Source: a virus. From it: a DNA stretch of 35,870 bases. The notes beneath the pieces were generated by a model, which saw only the letters and a program-made list of their open reading frames with translations, was not told the DNA's origin and ran no database searches. Of this stretch, positions 29,086 to 35,870 are shown one piece after another (within the stretch, counting starts at the first letter, position 1; every line of letters begins with the position of its first letter). A program made the translations under genes and the position numbers. The stretch spans positions 1 to 35,870 of IMG/VR virus record IMGVR_UViG_3300032893_000189, one strand, 5' to 3'.

Positions 29086-29110
29086 GCGGCCTGTATGGTA
29101 TTCAGGCCGC
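29086..29110 (-). terminator. Intrinsic terminator downstream of the SbcDC segment
   Basis: GCGGCCTG (29086-29093) and CAGGCCGC (29103-29110) form a perfect 8-bp stem with a 9-base loop. ATCTTTTAAAA follows in the minus direction. It separates the recombination genes from the membrane-protein/methyltransferase set. Confidence 0.75.
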
Positions 29111-29122
29111 TTCGATCAGTCT

Positions 29123-29329
29123 CTAATCCCCGGCCTCTTTTGATTTATTTCGATCCCTCACACGGAAGGAGTTATCATTTAATGGTGTATGAACCGGACA
29201 GTTGGCGCGTCGAAACCATATTATTTGTTTCCGTTTCCCTATTAGACATTCCTCGCCTTTCCCATTTTTATTTGCTATGGGATCACAAATACACCCGTTT
29301 TTAACTGCTTCGGGGCTGCCTGGTTTCAT
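29123..29329 (-). CDS. Small Cys/His protein, 68 aa
   Basis: It starts MKPGSPEAVKNGCICDPIAN and continues to NCPVHTPLNDNS. The order PGSPEA, GCIC, GKGEEC, then CPVH is one I recall from a common short phage family, probably zinc-binding. Coupled to the SbcDC stop by ATGA. Function unknown. Confidence 0.65.
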   Translation of the reverse strand: MKPGSPEAVKNGCICDPIANKNGKGEECLIGKRKQIIWFRRANCPVHTPLNDNSFRVRDRNKSKEAGD

Positions 29330-32300
29330 ATCGGTACCGCTTTCTTCATCTCGATCTTTTGTACGATCTGCTCCTGCGCGGCCTCACTATGGGTGACGAG
29401 TATTGTGTGATGTCGCCCTGTGCGCTGGTGAGTGCTCGCGAGCTGCTGGAAGAAGATGCGCTTATGCTCTGGATCGAGCTTTCCATCGAGTTCGTCCTGA
29501 AACACGGTCAGGAAACGCACGCCAGTATTCCGAGCCCGGGTAATCTCAAAGGCGTCGGAAATCGCTTTCTTGATCCAGGTCTTTTCTCCGCCTGAGAGCG
29601 TCGAATACTCCTGCTCCCATCCATCAGAAGCATCCTTGATCCAGATCGAGAAATCCTCTACCTGCTTCTTTTTCGAGCCCGTGCCTGCGATTTTTGTTGT
29701 CCTGAATTCAACCTGAAAACGCTGGCCGTACGATTCGGCGAGGAGTTCATTGGCGGTTGCGCTGATCTCCGGCGCTACAGCGTCGAGTTCGAGCGCCGGG
29801 ATCCCGTCGATCCCACAGGCTTCGGCGAGGAAGTCCCAGTCGCAGAGTTCGGATTTATTTTTCTCAACCTTGGTCTTTAGGTTATCGATTTCAACAACCT
29901 TAACTTTCTTCTCCTCGATCTCTTTCGCGAGCACCGAGATACGCCCTTGTAGCCCGGAAATCTCAGCATTCTTATCGCTCCACTTACGGCGCTCGGTTTC
30001 GTATTTATATGAGGTTTCGGAATAGAGTCGATCGGCTTCGGAGTCGAGAATGATCGTAAGTTCCTCTATCTCGCTCGTGAGAGAATCGATTTTCGCATGG
30101 AGTTTCTTGATCTGGTTCTCGGCATTGACGCGATCCTGCTCGACGGTTTTCGCTTGTCCCGCGATTTTCATGAGTTGGTTTATATCGATACCATAGAGTT
30201 CTTTTTTCACGGCTTCGAGAGGTGCCACGTTCCAGTTCACGTATTGGATAGCATGGCGTTTTTCTTCGATTTCCTTGTCGACATCGAAGATTTTTTCTGA
30301 AACTTGTCTTTTCTGGGTTTCGATTTGTTCGCGATTTAAGGCGAATTGTTCTCCACATTTTGGACAGGTAATTTTTTTCGCAAGCATTCTGTCGAAATCT
30401 CCCACCTGATCGATGAGAAATTGTTTTTTCTCCCGCAGTTGTGCGACTTCATTCTCAATTTTTTTCATTTCCAGATTGTGGCGATCGACTTCATTTTTCT
30501 GCGATTCCAGTTCATTCTTTTTCTGCGCAAGTTCGGCGTGGTATTGGATTTGCTCCTCAAGTTCAGTCACACTCTCAATCCCAACCGGTAGGGAGAACGA
30601 TTTCGCGGTTTGTAACTTCCGATCCTGATTTGCAAGTTCAGAATAAGCCGTTCCTTTTACCCTCATCAAAGTATCGATTTTTGCTTGAGTCTCCCCATTC
30701 GCCTTCACAATTGCGGCGAAGTGATCGAGCGTGATTTTCAGATTCCTTCCCGTGAGTTCATGCGCAGTCAGTTCTTTCTGCGCGGATTTAATAGATTTTT
30801 CGAGTTCTGTTTTTTCCTGTTCGAGATCAGAGAGTTTTTCCAGTAGACCTTGATTCGCGGTGATTGTCGCTTCATCTGCGTCGAGCTGCATCCGGATTTC
30901 CTTTACCCGTGAGGTAATGCTTTTTACATATGCTGAATAAAATCCGATGCCCGAGAGTTCGTAGAAGATGCGTTTTTTCTCGCCCTGGGCGATGTATCCG
31001 AGGTCGGGGCTCTGTGGCGTGGGCTCCGCGGGGATGAAGGCTGATCGCAGGTAGATCGATTCCAACCCGAAGAGTTCGGCAACTTTCGCCTCATAGTCCT
31101 CTTTTTTCCCGCTCGAGATCGGTTTCCATTGGTTTTGCGCGATCGAGCCCTTAAAGAGATAATATTCTGCCTTTCCGGATTTGTTTTTCCCGTCGATGAG
31201 CATTTGCCCGTAATAGTCGATCCCTGTCACCTCATCAGTGGCATAGACATCACGTTGCGAATCCCGGAGGCAAAAATAATCTTGGAGTTTTCCTCCCGAG
31301 AGCAAAACTGAGGTGAAAAAGTGGCAGTTCGTCATTAAACTGGTTTTTCCGGTTCCGTTCTCGGCCACGAGTGCGATGAGACCCTGCTCGTAGTGGTCAA
31401 AATCGATCTCGAAATCATCGATCCCCATGCCGCGCTTGATCCCCTTAAGGCCGCGGACATGGACCTTCCGGAGCCTCCAGGCGTGAGGTTGCGGCAGATA
31501 TCCGGCTTTTTTTGCCTCGGTTTCGAGTTGTCGTGCCTTCTCAAGCACGCTCTCACGAACCTCAAGTCCTGAGTTTTTCGCCCAAACTTCAACTTTTTCG
31601 GGGAGTGATTTCACACCCTGGATTTCGATCGCGCGCACGGTTTCCGTTGGAATCGGAGTAAAATCAACACGAGATCCAGGTAGAGCTCCTGCATCAATCA
31701 AGTCGGAAACATTGAGAATTCCAACGTGATCTTTGATCGTTTGGAAATCTCGAACACACCACCAAACCTGAAATCCATCAACTTTTTCGATGGTAACAGG
31801 ATCAGAACATGTTGCATCGATTTTTTTCCTCGGTGCATGCGGGAAAGAAAGACGTTGGATTTGTAATGCCCATTCGAAGGATTTCCAATCCGGATCACCA
31901 TCCCCAACGATATTGACGACATTGAACTGTTTCTGCTCCAACTCCCCCCAGTCTGTCGGGTACGCTGATCCCGCATAATACGCGGGGAGTCCGGGGATTT
32001 GCTGCGCCTTGTGGATATGACCAAGCGCGTAATAATCCGCACCCGCGAGCGATAGATCGTCGCGACTGATCCCGATATCTCCGGTGAGAGCTTGTCCTGT
32101 CGAAGTGCTTGCGCCGTCGACGAGACCGTGATACAACATGAGGCAGGGGATTGAGGGATTATTTTTTCTCACGGCACCATACCCGAGAAGAATGTCTCGC
32201 AATCCCTGTTTTATTTTCGCATTCGCCTCGTCTTTTCCGATTCCGTTCTCGCCGGCGAGTAGCCAGGCTTTCGAGGGTTCGGGCATTCCAAGAATGAGCA

Positions 32301-32709
32301 GGTCTCCCGAATCATTTCCGGTATCCTCATCATGTACAAACGTAATAGGATTTTCATCGTGATCTTCCCCTGTTGTTAATCGATAAGTTTTTCCAGGTTG
32401 TAAGAGGATGAATTGATGCAGAGCGCTTATTCGAGTCAGAACATCATAGCAACCTACCACGTCATGGGTCATTGTTCCCTGGACGCATACCATCGGAGCG
32501 AGGTCGAGCATCTGTCGGATGATGTCGAGCAACTCCCCGAACCCGTCTCGATCCGAGTTCTGGATGCCACGCTCAAATAAATCCCCGGGTAACGCCCAGA
32601 GATCGATCCTCTCGCGCTTCCCAGTTTCGAGAAGAACGCGTAGACTCGCGAGTGCCATATCTTTGTACTCACGGCAATAGTGCACATCTGCAAAGTGGAT
32701 TATTTTCAC
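29326..32709 (-). CDS. Single-chain SbcD-SbcC (Mre11-Rad50-type) nuclease-ATPase, 1127 aa
   Basis: The N-terminal 400 residues are an Mre11/SbcD phosphoesterase: IIHFADVHY, PGDLFERG, GTMTHDVVG (a variant of GNHD) and ALGHIHKAQ. The rest is SbcC/Rad50: Walker A AENGTGKTSL near 450, long coiled coils with zinc-hook CPKCGEQF near 782, signature TLSGGEKTWI near 1036 and Walker B FLTVFQDELDGK near 1071. These complexes trim DNA ends and open hairpins. GTG start overlaps the upstream stop (GTGA) behind GGAGG. T4 gp47/gp46 are separate; fusion is the unusual point. Confidence 0.9.
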   Translation of the reverse strand: MKIIHFADVHYCREYKDMALASLRVLLETGKRERIDLWALPGDLFERGIQNSDRDGFGELLDIIRQMLDLAPMVCVQGTMTHDVVGCYDVLTRISALHQFILLQPGKTYRLTTGEDHDENPITFVHDEDTGNDSGDLLILGMPEPSKAWLLAGENGIGKDEANAKIKQGLRDILLGYGAVRKNNPSIPCLMLYHGLVDGASTSTGQALTGDIGISRDDLSLAGADYYALGHIHKAQQIPGLPAYYAGSAYPTDWGELEQKQFNVVNIVGDGDPDWKSFEWALQIQRLSFPHAPRKKIDATCSDPVTIEKVDGFQVWWCVRDFQTIKDHVGILNVSDLIDAGALPGSRVDFTPIPTETVRAIEIQGVKSLPEKVEVWAKNSGLEVRESVLEKARQLETEAKKAGYLPQPHAWRLRKVHVRGLKGIKRGMGIDDFEIDFDHYEQGLIALVAENGTGKTSLMTNCHFFTSVLLSGGKLQDYFCLRDSQRDVYATDEVTGIDYYGQMLIDGKNKSGKAEYYLFKGSIAQNQWKPISSGKKEDYEAKVAELFGLESIYLRSAFIPAEPTPQSPDLGYIAQGEKKRIFYELSGIGFYSAYVKSITSRVKEIRMQLDADEATITANQGLLEKLSDLEQEKTELEKSIKSAQKELTAHELTGRNLKITLDHFAAIVKANGETQAKIDTLMRVKGTAYSELANQDRKLQTAKSFSLPVGIESVTELEEQIQYHAELAQKKNELESQKNEVDRHNLEMKKIENEVAQLREKKQFLIDQVGDFDRMLAKKITCPKCGEQFALNREQIETQKRQVSEKIFDVDKEIEEKRHAIQYVNWNVAPLEAVKKELYGIDINQLMKIAGQAKTVEQDRVNAENQIKKLHAKIDSLTSEIEELTIILDSEADRLYSETSYKYETERRKWSDKNAEISGLQGRISVLAKEIEEKKVKVVEIDNLKTKVEKNKSELCDWDFLAEACGIDGIPALELDAVAPEISATANELLAESYGQRFQVEFRTTKIAGTGSKKKQVEDFSIWIKDASDGWEQEYSTLSGGEKTWIKKAISDAFEITRARNTGVRFLTVFQDELDGKLDPEHKRIFFQQLASTHQRTGRHHTILVTHSEAAQEQIVQKIEMKKAVPI

Positions 32710-33032
32710 GATTTTGCCTCCTTCGCATCTTTGATGTACTCGCTGTACATGCCACAGAACAAGGCGATATAATCGCAATCTCCATCATGTGAGCCTAATT
32801 CCCCATGTTCGAGACACCATTTTTTGAAATCATCTTGCGAGACTGTGATTGAATGGTCTTTCGGGTATTTCTCCACACACTGATAGCCGATCACGATTAA
32901 GCAGGCCCACTTAAATGGGTCGCTGCCTTTGTTTGCGGAATTGATTCCGTTTAGGTGGTAATATGCGGCCTGTTCAATTCTCATGGCCTGGTCTTCGCTA
33001 AAAGTTTCGACAAATGAATTTCTTACACTCAT
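32706..33032 (-). CDS. Hypothetical protein in the recombination operon, 108 aa
   Basis: It starts MSVRNSFVETFSEDQAMRIE and has the stretch YYHLNGINSANKGSDPFKWA, then CLIVIGYQCVEKYP, which I recall in uncharacterised phage proteins. The Cys residues near the C-terminus (FKKWCLEHG, YIALFCGM) are spaced loosely. Overlaps both neighbours, so expressed with SbcDC. Role unknown. Confidence 0.65.
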   Translation of the reverse strand: MSVRNSFVETFSEDQAMRIEQAAYYHLNGINSANKGSDPFKWACLIVIGYQCVEKYPKDHSITVSQDDFKKWCLEHGELGSHDGDCDYIALFCGMYSEYIKDAKEAKS

Positions 33033-34081
33033 TCCGCGCCTCTTTTCTTACCTGCAATCGCGCCCTTGATCTTTGTCTTCATCGCGCGTAATTCGTCGAT
33101 ATCCTCGAATGCTTTCGTCTGCATCCACGCCGTAAGTCCGGCCTGATTCGATGGCGAGAGCTGGGGACAGATGTTGACGAGATAACTCCGTAGTTCTTTG
33201 TATTCGGCTTCGGCTGGGTCTTCCTCTTGCTCGGTGGAAATTGCGCTACCGAAAAGATCAACCTCCTCACCTTCCGTCACATCTTCCGCGCAGCCGGTGA
33301 TTGTGTTTCCGTTTGTGAGTTGTGGCCTATCCTCCGGGGTGTGGTCGCTGTTACCAAAGATAGACCGCGCGCTCCCAGTCATCTTGTCGATCGCGGCATC
33401 TCTCAAAGCCGGATTCTGTAGCATCTTCTCGGCATCAAGGGTCACGTGCGGGAACGCGAAAGGTTTCGCAAGCTCCGCCGACGTATACATGTCCTTGATC
33501 GCGATGAGTTGCCGAATCACCCGCTCTTTCGCCTTCGTCATGGCAATTTCGTGCATGTACTTATTGACCTGGACGAGTGCCTTCTCGATCGTTGTTTCCA
33601 TCTCATCGTTATCCTTCCAGGGTCGGTATGCATACTTTTTCTGTGCGTCATCCCACTCACTTTTTCCTTTTTTAGCTTCGAGGCGCTGCTCGCGTTCGAT
33701 CGCAGTGAGGTCGACGGTCTTCTCATCGGTGAGGCTGATATATTCGCCGTTCGGTTTTTTCAGGATGCCCGTGGCTTTCGCTCGGGCTTTGGTGGGCGTG
33801 CTCTCAACGATCCCCGTGTATTTGGGATCCCAGATGATATTGAGAGCATTGGCAATACTCATCAGTGGCCGCTTCCCGAGAGCGTATTCGCCTTTTTTTC
33901 CGGGTTGGTATACATCCTTAGATGTTGCATCTATCTTGACTAGTTCGAAACTGATCTTGTCGTATTTACCGATGATCTCACCGAAGGTCTGGGTTGGGAG
34001 CATGAGGTTCACATTTTGAAGCGTGATCCCCTGTCCCGCGATTGCAGCCTGTACGACTGCTGGTAAGTTTTGATTTTCCAT
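33029..34081 (-). CDS. Recombination-operon protein, annealing-protein candidate, 350 aa
   Basis: It starts MENQNLPAVVQAAIAGQGIT behind GAGGAGA; a longer frame upstream is low-complexity shadow. The core (LGKRPLMSIANALNIIWDPK, VESTPTKARAKATGILKKPN, TKAKERVIRQLIAIKDMYTS, FAFPHVTL) recalls a widespread phage protein next to recombination nucleases. Size and gene order resemble RecT/Erf-type single-strand annealers, but no diagnostic motif is seen, so the role is tentative. The C-terminal third is acidic and probably flexible (EEVDLFGSAISTEQEEDPAE). Confidence 0.5.
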   Translation of the reverse strand: MENQNLPAVVQAAIAGQGITLQNVNLMLPTQTFGEIIGKYDKISFELVKIDATSKDVYQPGKKGEYALGKRPLMSIANALNIIWDPKYTGIVESTPTKARAKATGILKKPNGEYISLTDEKTVDLTAIEREQRLEAKKGKSEWDDAQKKYAYRPWKDNDEMETTIEKALVQVNKYMHEIAMTKAKERVIRQLIAIKDMYTSAELAKPFAFPHVTLDAEKMLQNPALRDAAIDKMTGSARSIFGNSDHTPEDRPQLTNGNTITGCAEDVTEGEEVDLFGSAISTEQEEDPAEAEYKELRSYLVNICPQLSPSNQAGLTAWMQTKAFEDIDELRAMKTKIKGAIAGKKRGAE

Positions 34082-34110
34082 AATTTCAATCTCCTCTCGT
34101 GATAAAAATA

Positions 34111-34149
34111 GGGAGGAGCACACTGGGCAGTGCGTCGCTCTCTCCTCCC
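34111..34149 (-). terminator. Hairpin between early genes
   Basis: GGGAGGAG (34111-34118) pairs with CTCCTCCC (34142-34149), with an inner CACTG/CAGTG pair. TATTTTTATC follows in the minus direction. It may attenuate transcription ahead of the 350-aa gene. Confidence 0.65.
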
Positions 34150-34208
34150 TTTGATCCGAGAGGGGATCGGCTGAGAGCGATTCCCGCCGACTCCCTCTAT
34201 TCCGGGGA

Positions 34209-34394
34209 TTACTCACCGCTTGATAGTGCGTATCCGCGATCGGTGACGAGTTTCTTCGTCTGATCGATCGCATCCCCGAGAAGCTTCGCGCTTTCTTCGA
34301 CATTCCCTGTCTCGGCCGTGATGTCGAACTGAACCGCACCTTTCGCAGTCTGCTTCACGTTGATTCGCACCCTCGGTACATTTGTTCCTTCCAT
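34209..34394 (-). CDS. Small protein, 61 aa
   Basis: It starts MEGTNVPRVRINVKQTAKGA behind AGGAGGAATTG; the product has VQFDITAETGNVEESAKLLG then DAIDQTKKLVTDRG. A beta strand pair then two helices suggests a small regulatory or single-strand-DNA-associated fold seen in other phages. Function unknown. Confidence 0.65.
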   Translation of the reverse strand: MEGTNVPRVRINVKQTAKGAVQFDITAETGNVEESAKLLGDAIDQTKKLVTDRGYALSSGE

Positions 34395-34406
34395 CAATTC
34401 CTCCTT

Positions 34407-34610
34407 TTATCGATGTCTCAGATCGGTAATGACCTGATCTAATCGTTCATTCTCTTTCAGTGCCTCGCATAAGGGGCAAGCCGAATATTTGGACTGATCA
34501 AAAACAACGCGACAATTATCGTGTTGTTCGCAGACTTCAACGAATTTATAGTTCTGCATCGTCTTATCCACGATCGCTGCCTCTTGCTCGGTCACATTTT
34601 TTTCGCTCAT
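34407..34610 (-). CDS. Small zinc-finger-like protein, 67 aa
   Basis: It starts MSEKNVTEQEAAIVDKTMQN, with VCEQHDNCRVVFDQ and SACPLCEALKENERLDQV. The C-x2-H-x2-C and CPLC motifs suggest zinc binding, with a helical ending. Coupled to the HTH gene upstream. Function unknown. Confidence 0.65.
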   Translation of the reverse strand: MSEKNVTEQEAAIVDKTMQNYKFVEVCEQHDNCRVVFDQSKYSACPLCEALKENERLDQVITDLRHR

Positions 34611-34924
34611 GATTTCGATCCCCCCTTGGATATGAATTCTAAAACAGCGTGTGAAGTGATCCGGTAGTCCGCCCCGATTTTCACCGCTGTCAATTTTTTT
34701 TCATGGATGAACTTTCGCACCATCTGTTCCGAGGCTTTGAGATAGACCGCAACTCCGGCCACAGTATTGACATCGCCGAGGATTCCAGCTTTCGCCTCGA
34801 TCCGGGCGAGCCGGCTACCCTGCGAGATGAGTTCGGTCATGATCGCCTCGTACTCTGGCGTCGTGATTGCCACGTACGGACGCTCTTGCACTGGAGTTGG
34901 AACTGGAAGTTCTCGTTTACTCAT
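34607..34924 (-). CDS. Excisionase-family HTH protein, 105 aa
   Basis: An N-terminal helix (YEAIMTELISQGSRLARIEA) is followed by a HTH_17-type domain: VAGVAVYLKASEQMVRKFIH, EKKLTAVKIGADYRITSHAV and LEFISKGG. Such domains act as excisionases or regulators. No integrase is present in this genome, so a regulatory or origin-related role is more likely. Start by ATGA coupling. Confidence 0.75.
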   Translation of the reverse strand: MSKRELPVPTPVQERPYVAITTPEYEAIMTELISQGSRLARIEAKAGILGDVNTVAGVAVYLKASEQMVRKFIHEKKLTAVKIGADYRITSHAVLEFISKGGSKS

Positions 34925-35091
34925 TGCGCAATTCCTTTAAAGATTTTTTCAAGCCGTTCGACTTTGCGAGAATCATTAATCGGTGTAGAGAGTATGTTCC
35001 GTACTTGCTCAACGATAAGTTTTACTTTTTCCGCGCAGGCTCGGCAATTTTCAGTTTTCATGTATTTTTTACAATCTTGGCATGGTTTCAT
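34921..35091 (-). CDS. Small zinc-knuckle protein, 56 aa
   Basis: It begins MKPCQDCKKYMKTENCRACA: two CxxC pairs (residues 4, 7 and 16, 19) forming a zinc ribbon, then a helix (VKLIVEQVRNILS) and a basic end. The start follows AAAGGTG, eight bases upstream. First of the coupled early zinc/HTH set. Function unknown. Confidence 0.65.
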   Translation of the reverse strand: MKPCQDCKKYMKTENCRACAEKVKLIVEQVRNILSTPINDSRKVERLEKIFKGIAQ

Positions 35092-35113
35092 GATTCACCT
35101 TTCGACCCTACCG

Positions 35114-35140
35114 GCCCGGATATCCTCGTCATATCCGGGC
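35114..35140. other. Perfect 10-bp hairpin
   Basis: GCCCGGATAT (35114-35123) and ATATCCGGGC (35131-35140) with a 7-base loop. No T run follows in the minus direction, so it may be a processing or stability element for the tRNA-like transcript or the next mRNA rather than a terminator. Confidence 0.7.
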
Positions 35141-35142
35141 TT

Positions 35143-35208
35143 TCAGGTTTGATTTACCCTCGGGTTTAGTAGCACTGTCATACATCCGATGTACTCGGGA
35201 TCAGCCAC
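35143..35208 (-). CDS. Possible mini-protein, 21 aa
   Basis: A GTG behind AAGGTGAAAGG opens VADPEYIGCMTVLLNPRVNQ with a TGA. A palindrome (TACATC, C, GATGTA) lies inside it. The ribosome site is decent but the length makes chance likely. Confidence 0.2.
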   Translation of the reverse strand: MADPEYIGCMTVLLNPRVNQT

Positions 35209-35242
35209 CCTTTCACCTTGACCGCATGGTGTGGGTTTTCTC

Positions 35243-35342
35243 TGCGAGTGGCAGGATTCGAACCTGCATGATTAATGTGTGTTGTCGCATTAATCTCCGG
35301 AGAGAGCTCACGCCGAATGTCTGCCATTTCCACCACGCTCGC
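35243..35342 (-). tRNA. Class II tRNA-Leu-like gene with abnormal anticodon arm
   Basis: The 5' part GCGAGCGTGGTGGAAATGGC has a Leu-type acceptor and D-arm (T8, GG at 18-19). The T-arm is textbook: GCAGG, TTCGAAT, CCTGC. The acceptor 3' strand CACTCGC plus discriminator A pairs with one mismatch. The long variable arm has an 8-bp perfect stem GATTAATG/CATTAATC. The anticodon arm instead has TTCGG/CCGGA around 12 bases (CGTGAGCTCTCT). With one extra G-C pair after a C-T mismatch the loop is 8 bases. Total length 100, longer than usual; CCA is not encoded. It may be a tRNA variant, mimic or decayed gene. Confidence 0.65.
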
Positions 35343-35438
35343 ACCACCGCTCTTTTTCTCGGCTCGTCAACACCTAACTTCTCAACCTGGGTGTGGGTAA
35401 TTACGGGGAATACTCGCCCCAATTCGACTTCCTCATGC
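35343..35438 (-). other. 96-base gap upstream of the tRNA-like gene
   Basis: Between the 50-aa gene and the tRNA-like element I see no convincing gene. A 13-codon frame ([13 protein letters not shown]) coupled to the preceding stop by ATGA is present but short. A frame crossing into the tRNA-like gene reads through its structure and is rejected. Confidence 0.4.
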
Positions 35439-35591
35439 TCATGATTTCAGTACGACCCCGATCTGGTTCGCAGTCTTCTCGATCGTCTTCACAGATCGAT
35501 CCATCTTTTTCGAAAGCTGCTCAGCCGTCATCGTCGATCCTTTTTCAAGGATCATTTTTCTTTCTTCTTTTGATAACTGACCTTTTTTCAT
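35439..35591 (-). CDS. Small HTH-type protein, 50 aa
   Basis: It starts [20 protein letters not shown] behind AAAAGGAGG; then [20 protein letters not shown], a helix-turn-helix with recognition helix, and ends [10 protein letters not shown]. It is the first gene after the hexamer tract, so it may act at that region or regulate the early genes. No family name is certain. Confidence 0.75.
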   Translation of the reverse strand: MKKGQLSKEERKMILEKGSTMTAEQLSKKMDRSVKTIEKTANQIGVVLKS

Positions 35592-35616
35592 TCAGTCCTC
35601 CTTTTCTATTTTTTTA

Positions 35617-35850
35617 GCCCCCGGCACCGAACCCGTCCCCGGCACCGTCCCCGGCCCCGGCCCCGAACCCGTCCCCGGCCCCGTCCCCGAACCCGAACCC
35701 GAACCCGGCCCCGAACCCGAACCCAGCCCCGAACCCGTCCCCGACACCGAACCCGAACACGTCCCCGAACACGTCCCCGTCCCCGAACCCGTCCCCGTCC
35801 CCGTCCCCGAACCCGTCCCCGTCCCCGGCCCCGTCCCCGGCCCCGGCCCA
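35617..35850. repeat. CCCGNN hexamer tract, right part
   Basis: About 39 hexamers in one phase with no indel. The last two bases are almost always AA, TC or GC. The plus strand in one frame reads (Pro-Glu/Val/Gly)n, but there is no start codon and a TGA sits at 35578-35580. The minus strand is G-run-rich. It occupies the whole gap between the 50-aa gene and the first gene across the circle junction. Confidence 0.95.
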
Positions 35851-35870
35851 GAAATTTTTCAGATCTTCCA
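35706..35870. repeat. Right copy of the terminal direct repeat
   Basis: It matches 1-165 except at 35725 and 35744. The exact part is 126 bases (35745-35870). Joining the two copies gives a circle of about 35,705 bp and reunites the two parts of the hexamer tract. Confidence 0.9.

Noticed and set aside
33029-34339. Longer start for the 350-aa recombination-operon protein
   Set aside because: The extra N-terminal stretch is Arg/Ser-rich and overlaps a hairpin and the gap; the ATG at 34081 has a proper ribosome site.
34607-34924. Evidence for site-specific integration from the excisionase-like HTH gene
   Set aside because: No tyrosine or serine recombinase was found, and the HTH fold also serves regulators. 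The tRNA-like gene alone is not proof of an attachment site.
35213-35422. 69-aa minus-strand frame across the tRNA-like gene
   Set aside because: It reads through the T-arm and D-arm of the tRNA-like gene, starts from TTG without a ribosome site and matches no family.

Overview
The window is a near-complete, probably circular tailed-phage genome (Caudoviricetes). It has a siphovirus-type, HK97-like structural module, and the host cannot be named from the sequence. The first 165 bases recur at the last 165 with two mismatches, so the closed molecule would be about 35,705 bp. Almost every gene lies on the minus strand, and most starts overlap the previous stop (ATGA or GTGA) or carry a purine-rich Shine-Dalgarno sequence. 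I see no polymerase, helicase, integrase, relaxase or partition gene. Replication probably uses host enzymes recruited by a phage initiator.

Layout in transcription order (minus strand, right to left). From about 35.6 to 24.0 kb is the early/replication/recombination block: small HTH and zinc-finger proteins, a possible annealing protein, a single-chain SbcD-SbcC fusion, an orphan DNA methyltransferase, an O-like replication initiator carrying iteron-like repeats, a VRR-NUC nuclease and three tandem paralogues starting MIQRY. From 23.0 to 24.0 kb is a short plus-strand operon behind a strong promoter with a perfect palindromic operator. From 22.8 to 2.2 kb is the late operon: small and large terminase, portal-MuF fusion, protease, capsid, head decoration and connectors, major tail protein, frameshifted tail chaperones, tape measure, distal tail, hub and two fibre-like proteins. 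A lysis block and a Tad2-like (DUF2829) anti-Thoeris protein follow. A rho-independent terminator at about 2.14-2.18 kb closes the operon. An opposite-strand lipoprotein gene (6.2-6.5 kb) sits inside the tail region as a moron.

From 2.1 to 0.15 kb is a regulatory and accessory region. A ribbon-helix-helix gene and an XRE-type repressor gene diverge from an AT-rich switch in which the same 12-bp operator lies in the spacer of both promoters. The XRE gene is interrupted by an in-frame TAA, so lysogeny control may be lost or altered. A run of tiny coupled genes leads into a hairpin-rich stretch (about 480-735) with tRNA-like features.

The least ordinary parts cluster around the circle junction. 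These are a 233-bp tract of phased CCCGNN hexamers (NN = AA, TC or GC), a class II tRNA-Leu-like gene with an abnormal anticodon arm, and the structured region at 480-735. Other points worth checking are the small terminase frame with no normal start codon, a leader RNA with two mutually exclusive pairings, and nucleotide-level duplications in the early region.
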